Assembly (NCBI GenBank): GCA_035531775.1
Contig: DATKSG010000091.1
Location: forward strand, 1 to 14,410
Source: DATKSG01 sp035531775
Lineage (GTDB): Bacteria > Actinomycetota > Acidimicrobiia > Acidimicrobiales > UBA8190
Reading direction: 5' to 3'
Length of the DNA: 14,410 nucleotides
The translations under genes were made by a program, and so were the position numbers. Positions 6,453 through 12,128 of the stretch are shown here, piece after piece. The notes below the pieces were generated by a model. The model saw nothing but the letters and a program-made list of their open reading frames with translations, did no database searches and was not told where the DNA came from. How positions within the stretch are numbered: position 1 is the first letter of the stretch; every line of letters starts with the position of its first letter.

Positions 6453-7058
6453 TCAGGAGGTGACGCGCAGGCCGAGCTCGTCGAGGCGCCGGCTCATGGC
6501 GTCGGGCGTGACCCCGAAGAGGCAGGCGATGGCGCGGAGGTCCTCGGCCCGTATGGTGATCATCCGGCCGTTGAAGTCCTGGCGCTGGACCTGGATCATG
6601 CTGAGGAAGCGCCTCAGCAGGTCCCGCTCCGGTCCGCTCACCGAGTTGAGCTTGGTGAGGTCGATGGTGACCTTCTCGTTACCGTCCCAAGGGCGCAGTG
6701 CCCGACGGGCGCGCGCCGGGTTCTCCGCGTTGGACGCACCGCTGCCGTCGCGCTCGCCGCCGGGTCCCCAACGGTTGGCGTCATCGTCCTGGGGCAGCAG
6801 TTGGTCGACGGGCACGTCGTAGAGCTTGGCCAGGCGCTGCAGCCTGGGCACCGAGATGGCTCGCTCACCACGCTCGTATGCGCCGAGCACCGACGCCTTG
6901 AACTCCTGGTCCGACATGGCCTCGACGGCTTGGAGTGAGAGCCGCATCTGCTTTCGCACGGCGCGCAGGCGCGAGCCGACGGCTCGCGCATAGGCGGCGC
7001 GGGCTGACTCCTCCTGCTCGTCCTCGTCGGACATCACCGGCTGGTTCACCATGACCAT
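6453..7058 (-). CDS. bldD: BldD-family transcriptional regulator with cyclic-di-GMP-binding signature
   Basis: 201 residues from the ATG at 7058 (GAGGG four bases upstream; ATG 7052 is a near alternative). Residues about 24-88 form an N-terminal XRE-type helix-turn-helix: GSRLRAVRKQMRLSLQAVE and then AYERGERAISVPRLQRLA, closely parallel to Streptomyces BldD. A low-complexity linker (about 91-127) leads to the BldD C-terminal domain (about 128-198). There the cyclic-di-GMP motif RxD-x8-RxxD is complete: Arg159-Gln-Asp161, eight residues, then Arg170-Ala-Glu-Asp173. In Streptomyces a cyclic-di-GMP tetramer bridges two such domains and lets BldD repress development genes, including its own. The gene has about 220 bases of non-coding DNA upstream, so it is probably transcribed on its own. 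The linker is longer than I recall for Streptomyces BldD. Target genes here are unknown. Confidence 0.9.
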   Translation of the reverse strand: MVMVNQPVMSDEDEQEESARAAYARAVGSRLRAVRKQMRLSLQAVEAMSDQEFKASVLGAYERGERAISVPRLQRLAKLYDVPVDQLLPQDDDANRWGPGGERDGSGASNAENPARARRALRPWDGNEKVTIDLTKLNSVSGPERDLLRRFLSMIQVQRQDFNGRMITIRAEDLRAIACLFGVTPDAMSRRLDELGLRVTS

Positions 7059-7170
7059 CAGACCCTCACTTGCCTTCCGTTCCCGTCTACGGACCGCCCT
7101 GCGCACTGCGGAACCAAAGCGCCTCTGCCTGCCGACGCCCCTTGAGCCGGTTCCTTCCTGACAGTCTTGC

Positions 7171-7183
7171 TCACTTAGAGTGG
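7171..7183 (-). promoter_or_regulatory. Candidate BldD-type operator
   Basis: TCACTTAGAGTGG contains the exact inverted repeat CACT-TAG-AGTG. Against the Streptomyces BldD consensus as I recall it (TNACNCWGNGTNA) it matches seven of nine fixed positions, including both AC/GT half-sites at correct spacing. It lies about 115 bases upstream of the BldD-like start codon, consistent with autoregulation. Assignment is inference. Confidence 0.4.
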
Positions 7184-7208
7184 TGATTGCAAGGACCCGG
7201 CCTGCGGT

Positions 7209-7260
7209 CGAAGTGACGTTACTTCGTGGGATCAGGGATTTCTCGCTTTTGCCCCGATCC
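7209..7260 (-). terminator. Two consecutive stem-loops downstream of rsmE
   Basis: In minus-strand RNA, GGATCGGGG (7260-7252) pairs with CCCTGATCC (7237-7229) as nine base pairs including one G-U, with a 14-base loop; on the plus strand the same pair would be an A-C mismatch. Three bases later comes CGAAGT-N6-ACTTCG (7226-7209). The first stem begins 22 bases after the rsmE stop codon. There is no T-run, so this is not a classical intrinsic terminator; it could be a terminator without a U tract, an RNA-processing site or, for the second element, an operator. Confidence 0.45.
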
Positions 7261-7281
7261 ACGCACGGCTAGTTGCACCAG

Positions 7282-7995
7282 TCAACGATGGCCGAACATC
7301 CCGTCACGGAGGGCACAGAGCAAGGTGCCCGAGGCCAGGGCGGCTGTCTCGGCCCGCAGCACACCTGGGCCCAGGCCCAATCTCGACGGCGCCGAGGCCA
7401 GCTCGGCATCGTCCCAGCCGCCCTCGGGGCCCACGGCCACAGCCAGGACCCCCCCGTCAGGCGGCTCGCCGCCGGGATCGGCCAGGGCCAGGCGCTCGGG
7501 GGCCAAACGCGACCGCAGGTCGGACAGGCTCCAGACCCCGTCCACCGTCGCCATCCAAGCCCGGCGGCTCTGGGCGGCCGCCTCACGGGCCACCCGCCGG
7601 AGCCGGTCGACGGACCGGTCGGCCCGCTCTCCTTGCCACCGGACCACGGAGCGGGCCGAGGACAGGACCACGATGCGGTCCACGCCCAGTTCCGTGAGCT
7701 TCTGGACCACCCACTCCGGGCGCTCCCCCTTCACCGGCACAAAACCGACAGTGACGAGCCGGGCCGGGCGCGGCGTCTCGACCACCGCCCCGTCGGCTTC
7801 GAGGGGGCTCCCCGAGCGGTACCGACAGGTCCGCCACCGCCCGGCCCCGTCGGCGGCCACCACCAGCTCACCCGGGCGAAGCCGCAACGACCGCCCGAGG
7901 TGATGGGCGTCGTCCTCGCAGACGTCGAGGGTGTCCAGGTCGTCCACGAACACCTGGGCCACGGCGCCGACCTGGGCGGGGCCGGCCCCGGTCAC
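7282..7995 (-). CDS. rsmE: 16S rRNA (uracil-1498-N3)-methyltransferase RsmE
   Basis: 237 residues. RsmE uses S-adenosylmethionine to methylate N3 of U1498 in helix 44 of 16S rRNA. It is a SPOUT (trefoil-knot) enzyme, and the knot signatures are present: VGPEGGW (188-194) and LRAETAAL (213-220), plus the EAAAQSRRAW block (138-147) equivalent to the conserved EAxxQSxR segment. The N-terminal PUA-like part (about 15-75) contains DDAHHLGRSLRLRPGE, matching the HHLxxVLRxxxG pattern. The GTG start at 7995 shares its first base region with the dnaJ stop codon (TAGTG), so it is coupled to dnaJ. A dnaJ-rsmE pair downstream of hrcA is widespread, and the unit ends here with hairpins 22 bases after the stop. 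Confidence 0.96.
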   Translation of the reverse strand: MTGAGPAQVGAVAQVFVDDLDTLDVCEDDAHHLGRSLRLRPGELVVAADGAGRWRTCRYRSGSPLEADGAVVETPRPARLVTVGFVPVKGERPEWVVQKLTELGVDRIVVLSSARSVVRWQGERADRSVDRLRRVAREAAAQSRRAWMATVDGVWSLSDLRSRLAPERLALADPGGEPPDGGVLAVAVGPEGGWDDAELASAPSRLGLGPGVLRAETAALASGTLLCALRDGMFGHR

Positions 7996-9110
7996 TAGCC
8001 GAAAGCCGAGCGCAGGCGCGACAGCAGGCCCTCTTCGGCCGGGGCCACGGCCTCGCCTCGCTCGGCGGCCAGCTGGCGCAGGAGGTCCTCCTGCGCCTTG
8101 GTCAGGGCCGTGGGCGTGTCCACCACCACGTGGACCAAGAGGTCACCTCGACCTCTGCCGCGCACATGGGGGACGCCTAGGCCACGGAGCCGGAGCACGT
8201 GGCCGGTCTGGGTCCCGGGGGCGATGGCCAAGTTCTCGGCACCGTCGAGGGTCTCGTAGTCGATCGACGAGCCCAGAGCCGCCTGGGTCACTGAGACGTG
8301 CAGCATCGACTCGAGGTCGTCGCCCCGGCGGGTGAAGCTCTCGTCGGCGCGCACCGACAGATGGACGTAAAGATCCCCCGACGGCCCCCCGCGGGGGCCG
8401 GCCGGCCCGCGGCCCGACAGGCGCAACGTGGAGCCGTTGTCGACGCCGGCCGGCACGTCCACGGTGAAAGTGCGCTGCTCGACCCGGCGGCCGTGCCCGG
8501 CGCAGTCCGGACACGGGCTGGCAATGGACTCGCCGAGGCCCTGGCAACGGTTGCAGGGCACGGCCGTGACCACCTGGCCCAGGATGGACTGGCGGACGCG
8601 GCGCAGCTCCCCTGCTCCCTGGCAGTCCGGGCAGCGCACGGCGGTGGTGCCGGGCCGGGCCCCCGAACCGCCACAGGCGCCACAGGCCACCGGGGCCTCG
8701 ATGGCCACCTCCCGTTGGGTGCCGAAAACGGCGTCGCGGAAGCCGAGCTCGACCACCACCTCAGCGTCGGATCCCCGCATGGGACCGGGCCGGCGACGCT
8801 GCGCGCCCCCCGCCGCGCCGAAGAAGGCGTCGAAGATGTCACCGAGGCCCCCCTGGCCGAAGATGTCGCCCATGCCCGGGGCCGGGGCGTCGGCACCATC
8901 GGGCCCGAAGCGGTCGTAGCGGGCCCGGCGCTCGGGGTCGCGCAGGACCTCGTACGCCCGCGTCACCTCCTTGAACCCGGCCTCGGCGGCGGCGTCGCCG
9001 CCGGTGCTGTCAGGGTGCAACTCCCGGGCCTTGCGGCGGTAGGCGCGCTTGATCTCGTCGTCGGTGGCGGTCGGGCTCACGCCGAGGAGCTGGTAGTAGT
9101 CGGCGGCCAC
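7995..9110 (-). CDS. dnaJ: Chaperone DnaJ (second copy type, linked to hrcA)
   Basis: 371 residues. DnaJ stimulates the ATPase of DnaK and delivers unfolded clients. The J domain has HPD at 32-34 within YRRKARELHPDS, followed by a Gly-rich region (about 78-102) and four zinc-binding repeats: CGACGGSG (143-150), CPDCQGAG (160-167), CNRCQGLG (186-193) and CPDCAGHG (200-207). The C-terminal client-binding domains are complete. I prefer GTG 9110 because GGTGAT and GAGGG lie at proper distance; TTG 9116, overlapping the hrcA stop, would add two residues and have a crowded ribosome binding site. Sitting behind hrcA rather than behind dnaK-grpE, it corresponds to dnaJ2 of actinobacteria. CIRCE upstream of hrcA implies heat induction. 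Confidence 0.96.
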   Translation of the reverse strand: MAADYYQLLGVSPTATDDEIKRAYRRKARELHPDSTGGDAAAEAGFKEVTRAYEVLRDPERRARYDRFGPDGADAPAPGMGDIFGQGGLGDIFDAFFGAAGGAQRRRPGPMRGSDAEVVVELGFRDAVFGTQREVAIEAPVACGACGGSGARPGTTAVRCPDCQGAGELRRVRQSILGQVVTAVPCNRCQGLGESIASPCPDCAGHGRRVEQRTFTVDVPAGVDNGSTLRLSGRGPAGPRGGPSGDLYVHLSVRADESFTRRGDDLESMLHVSVTQAALGSSIDYETLDGAENLAIAPGTQTGHVLRLRGLGVPHVRGRGRGDLLVHVVVDTPTALTKAQEDLLRQLAAERGEAVAPAEEGLLSRLRSAFG

Positions 9111-9112
9111 GT

Positions 9113-10264
9113 TCAATCACCCTCGCCCGGTTGGGTTTGGGATGCGCTGCCGGCGCGCCCGAGGCGCTCGCTCAACTGCTCGCCCACCACCCGCACGGCG
9201 GTCAACGCCTTGGGATAGTTCATGCGGGTCGGGCCGAGCACGCCGATGGTGCCGGCCACGTCACCGTCCACCGACACCGGCGCCACCACCAGCGCACACG
9301 AGGCAAGTGGCTCGAAGCCATGCTCGGTCCCGATGGCCACCGACAAGCCGCGGTCGAGGATCTGCTCGATGAGCTCGACCACCACCAGTTGCTGCTCGAG
9401 GATCGACAGGACCGATCGCACTGTCTCCACGGCGTCGAAGGCCGCAGCCATACGCGACGAACCGCCGACGAACACGTGGTCGGCTTCGTCGGGCACCGAC
9501 AAGGTGACCATGGCTGCCGTGGCCCGCCGCACCAGGGCGTCATCTGAGCCGTCGCCGGTGAGCGCCACCTGGCCTGCTTCTCCCAGGGACCGGCCACGCA
9601 GCTCGTGGGTGAGGCGGCCGCCTAGCCCGGTGAGCGTGGCTTCGTCTACGGCTTGGCCCAGATCGAAGCTGCGCTTCTCCACGGCGCCGTCGGACAGCAC
9701 CACCACGAGCAGGGCCACCTGGGATCCGAGGTCCACCAGCTGCACCGAGCGGATGGTGGCCTGGTCGTGGCTCGGGCCCACCACTACCGCGGCGTAGTCG
9801 GTGAGGTCGGCCAGGAACCCGCTCGTGCGGTCGAGGAGCTCTTCCACCTCTCCATGGACATGACGGAAGAAGTGACGCACCTGCTGGCGTTGGTCGGGCC
9901 GCAACGTGCCGGGGCCGCCGAGATGATCGACGAAGAAGCGGTATCCCTTGTCGGTGGGGATACGCCCGGCGCTGGTGTGCGGCTGCATGAGATAGCCATC
10001 GCGCTCGAGCGCCGCCATCTCGCTGCGAACGGTGGCCGAGGACACCTCGACACCGGGCGTGCCGGTGATGTGGCCGGAGCCGACGGGCTGGGCCGACTCG
10101 ATGTACTCGGCCACCACCGCCTTCAAAATGGCCGCCTTCCGTTCCTCGAGCGGCTCGTCGGCGGCTGCCTCGGGAGCGGGCGGCGACGCCGGACGACGAG
10201 CGCGCGACGCCCCGGCCCCGGTGGGCCGATCGCGCTCGGGACCTTTGATGGTGTGGGGGGTCAT
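9113..10264 (-). CDS. hrcA: Heat-inducible transcription repressor HrcA
   Basis: 383 residues. HrcA binds the CIRCE inverted repeat and represses chaperone genes until heat or unfolded protein inactivates it. The winged helix spans about 40-110, with SSATVRSEMAALERDGYLMQ (75-94) and the characteristic HTSAGRIPTDKGYRFFVD (96-113); the GAF-like inserted region and dimer interface follow, ending with GPTRMNYPKAL near the C-terminus. ATG 10264 is the only acceptable start, because the first 38 residues contain no other initiation codon; this gives a Pro/Ala/Arg-rich extension not present in typical HrcA, which starts near LEERKAAIL (39). No Shine-Dalgarno sequence precedes the ATG, and CIRCE ends seven bases upstream, so a very short leader is likely. 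HrcA should autoregulate this operon. Confidence 0.96.
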   Translation of the reverse strand: MTPHTIKGPERDRPTGAGASRARRPASPPAPEAAADEPLEERKAAILKAVVAEYIESAQPVGSGHITGTPGVEVSSATVRSEMAALERDGYLMQPHTSAGRIPTDKGYRFFVDHLGGPGTLRPDQRQQVRHFFRHVHGEVEELLDRTSGFLADLTDYAAVVVGPSHDQATIRSVQLVDLGSQVALLVVVLSDGAVEKRSFDLGQAVDEATLTGLGGRLTHELRGRSLGEAGQVALTGDGSDDALVRRATAAMVTLSVPDEADHVFVGGSSRMAAAFDAVETVRSVLSILEQQLVVVELIEQILDRGLSVAIGTEHGFEPLASCALVVAPVSVDGDVAGTIGVLGPTRMNYPKALTAVRVVGEQLSERLGRAGSASQTQPGEGD

Positions 10265-10271
10265 GGCCGCT

Positions 10272-10298
10272 CTGGCACTCGATTCTACCGAGTGCCAG
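10272..10298 (-). promoter_or_regulatory. CIRCE operator with embedded -10 element
   Basis: CTGGCACTC (10272-10280), nine bases, then GAGTGCCAG (10290-10298): a perfect inverted repeat with the canonical nine-base spacer, differing from the classical TTAGCACTC-N9-GAGTGCTAA only in the outer bases. On the minus strand the spacer holds TAGAAT (10287-10282), five of six matches to the -10 consensus, which would start transcription near 10275. HrcA bound here would directly block RNA polymerase. No good -35 is visible. Confidence 0.93.
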
Positions 10299-10306
10299 CG
10301 CAGGGG

Positions 10307-10337
10307 GGCCTACCGGTCGGCGGTGTAAGCCGAGGCC
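10307..10337 (-). terminator. Possible weak terminator/stem-loop after the permease gene
   Basis: GGCCT (10307-10311) can pair with AGGCC (10333-10337) and CGGC (10318-10321) with GCCG (10329-10332), around a seven-base loop and a six-base bulge. It begins at the permease stop codon and precedes CIRCE. There is no T-run, so termination is uncertain. The same area contains a near-identical direct repeat: GGCCTACCGGTCGGCG at 10307-10322 and 15 of 16 bases again at 10334-10349. Confidence 0.3.
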
Positions 10338-11764
10338 TACCCGTCGGCGCCGTCGGCCCGAGGGGAGGGTCGTGGCGGCCGGCGGCGGCCCGTCGCCGCC
10401 CGGCGGGCCTGCTCGGCCGCCTGCAACCTGGGTAGGAGCCGCAGTACGTAGAAGGCCGACAGCCCTCCTCCGACGGCGATCACCACCAACGGGACCAGGT
10501 TGAAGTGATTGGAGACCGACACGCTCGACACCACGGCCAGGACGCCGAACACCACGAGCCCGACGGCGCCGAGGCCCCGCGCCACCCAGAGGCGAAAGGG
10601 CCGGTGGTGGTCAGGCAGGCGGCCCCGGAGCCGTACCACGCAGTAGGCGGCCACCGCGTAGATCATGGCTTCGAGCGCCGCTCCGGTGGCCACCAGGACC
10701 TGCCACCCGTGCGTGGCCGCCACCACCAGGGACACGAGGAGCGATGTGACCCCGAGGCCGACCACCGGCACCCAGGGGACGGCCCGGTCGTTCAGAGCCG
10801 CCAGCTGCCGAGGCAGGCTGCCCTCGCGTGCGGTGGCGTAGATGAACCTCGATGCCGTGATGAAGCCGCCGTTGAAAGTATTGAGGGCGGTCACGGCGGT
10901 GATGGCAGCCATGACCCACAGCCCGACCGTGCCGAAGGCGCTACGTCCGAGGTACAGCTGCGGATATGCCGAGAGCAGCTGGTGATGCGTGAGCACGTGG
11001 CTCATGGCCACGGTGACCAGGGCACAGACCACGAAGAGGAGGCTGATGGCGATCAACATCCCGCGGTGGATATGGCGGGGCTGGCGCACTTCCTCGGCAT
11101 TCGTCGTTACCCACTCGAAGGCGCTGAACAGAAAGACGCCGAGGGCCACGGCCTCGAGGAAGTCACCGGCGTGGTGCCCGTGCAGCGGTGACAACGGGAA
11201 GCGCAGGGCCCGGTGGCTGCGCACCAGGGCCGTGACGCCGATCACCGCCGTGGCGGCGAGCACCGTGTAGGTGGCCACGTCCTGCAACGCACCGGCCACC
11301 TTGACGCCACGGAGGTTGGATGCCACGGCCAGCGCCAACAGGGCCAGGATCCAGATGCCGGCTGACCACGTCGCCTGCCCGAACACATGGGCGATGGCCG
11401 ACCCCACGATGAAGGCGTCGGCCGCCACCACCAGCACGATGGTGGTCATGTAGGTCAGGGTGATGATGAGGGCGGCACGGTCGTCCATGGACCGCTTCAT
11501 GTACAGCCGGATAGCGGCCGCCGTGGGGAACATGCCGTTCAGCTCGCCGAAGAAGCCCCACGCCAACAGGGCCAGCAAGCCGGCCGTGCCGATGGCGATC
11601 CAGGCCGAGTCCCCGGCCACGTAGGCCACCAGGCCGGCGGCGGCCAGGTACTCCAGGGCGGCGAAGGCGAGCCCGGTCGACGTGGAGACCACGGTGCGCA
11701 GGCCCATGGCCCGGCGCAGCCCCGCTGCATGGTGGGTGGGCGCCGCGGCGACCTGCTCGCTCAC
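10337..11764 (-). CDS. APC superfamily amino acid/amine permease
   Basis: 475 residues with about twelve hydrophobic segments, the normal architecture for the amino acid-polyamine-organocation superfamily. Family marks: a broken first helix around STGLAFAALEYLAAAGL (29-45), GELNGMFPTAAAIRLYMKR (73-91) matching the ExxxxxPxxGGxYxY region, FEWVTTNAEEVRQPRHIHRG (216-235), and ASRFIYATAREGSLPRQLAALN (304-325). The C-terminal tail is Arg/Pro-rich and cytoplasmic by the positive-inside rule. The GTG start at 11764 overlaps the stop of the SCP2-like gene as GTGA, a strong sign of translational coupling. Association with an amine oxidase suggests uptake of an amine or amino acid that the oxidase then consumes. 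The substrate cannot be read from the sequence. Confidence 0.92.
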   Translation of the reverse strand: MSEQVAAAPTHHAAGLRRAMGLRTVVSTSTGLAFAALEYLAAAGLVAYVAGDSAWIAIGTAGLLALLAWGFFGELNGMFPTAAAIRLYMKRSMDDRAALIITLTYMTTIVLVVAADAFIVGSAIAHVFGQATWSAGIWILALLALAVASNLRGVKVAGALQDVATYTVLAATAVIGVTALVRSHRALRFPLSPLHGHHAGDFLEAVALGVFLFSAFEWVTTNAEEVRQPRHIHRGMLIAISLLFVVCALVTVAMSHVLTHHQLLSAYPQLYLGRSAFGTVGLWVMAAITAVTALNTFNGGFITASRFIYATAREGSLPRQLAALNDRAVPWVPVVGLGVTSLLVSLVVAATHGWQVLVATGAALEAMIYAVAAYCVVRLRGRLPDHHRPFRLWVARGLGAVGLVVFGVLAVVSSVSVSNHFNLVPLVVIAVGGGLSAFYVLRLLPRLQAAEQARRAATGRRRPPRPSPRADGADG

Positions 11765-12120
11765 TGATCGAGAAACGCCACCATCGACATAGCGTCGAGG
11801 CGCATGACGTCCTCTTGGGAGCCTCGCAGGACGATTTCACCCGACATGTACTTCTCCGACGGGTTGAGGTCACCCCAGAACATGTCGGCGAAGTCCTCAC
11901 TGGTGGCCGTGACCACCAGGTCGGGCTGTCCCACCAGTCCCTCGACCAACTCGGCCAGGGTCTGGCCCTTCACCACCACCGTGAAGCCGGCGCCGTTGTC
12001 AGTGGCCGAGAGGTGCACCACACGGTCCCACCCCCGCAGCATGCGACGCAGTCGGTCGTTGGCGTTGCAGCGCGCCCTCCAATCGGCGTACGCCTCGGTG
12101 ATCTCCTCGCTGGTGGCCAC
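11761..12120 (-). CDS. SCP2-like lipid-binding domain protein
   Basis: 119 residues, a single SCP2 (sterol carrier protein 2-like) domain: GFTVVVKGQTLAELVEGLVGQPDLVVTATSEDFADMFWGDLNPSEKYMSGEIVLRGSQEDVMRLDAMSMV shows, in pieces, the expected central sheet, the D-L-V-V-T-A-T-S strand-turn before the F-A-D-M-F helix, and the closing helix. Stand-alone bacterial SCP2 proteins bind fatty acyl or sterol-like ligands in a hydrophobic tunnel; few have defined roles. GTG 12120 is preceded by AGGAAGA at good distance and lies eight bases beyond the amine oxidase stop. The gene is the middle member of the amine oxidase-SCP2-permease operon, an uncommon partner for a permease. Fold assignment is fairly sure; ligand and role are not. 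Confidence 0.85.
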   Translation of the reverse strand: MATSEEITEAYADWRARCNANDRLRRMLRGWDRVVHLSATDNGAGFTVVVKGQTLAELVEGLVGQPDLVVTATSEDFADMFWGDLNPSEKYMSGEIVLRGSQEDVMRLDAMSMVAFLDQ

Positions 12121-12128
12121 GACTCTTC

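Larger units (their letters stand above)
7059..7281. other. Intergenic region upstream of the BldD-like gene
   Basis: This 223-base gap between rsmE and the BldD-like regulator is the longest non-coding stretch. It contains two consecutive hairpins (7209-7260) just after rsmE and a BldD-box-like inverted repeat (7171-7183). A TTGCAA at 7187-7192 could serve as a -35-like element on the minus strand, but I find no convincing -10 at the right spacing. No small open frame with a good ribosome binding site is evident. Confidence 0.6.

Noticed and set aside
7209..7226. CGAAGTGACGTTACTTCG as a BldD box
   Set aside because: Its TNAC and GTNA half-sites are adjacent rather than five bases apart, so it does not fit the BldD consensus. 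It is kept only as a palindrome/hairpin of unknown role.
7059..7262. Upstream extension of the BldD-like frame to 7262
   Set aside because: The added residues are basic and unlike the family, and the stretch carries the hairpins and operator-like site. ATG 7058 has a ribosome binding site and gives the expected N-terminus.
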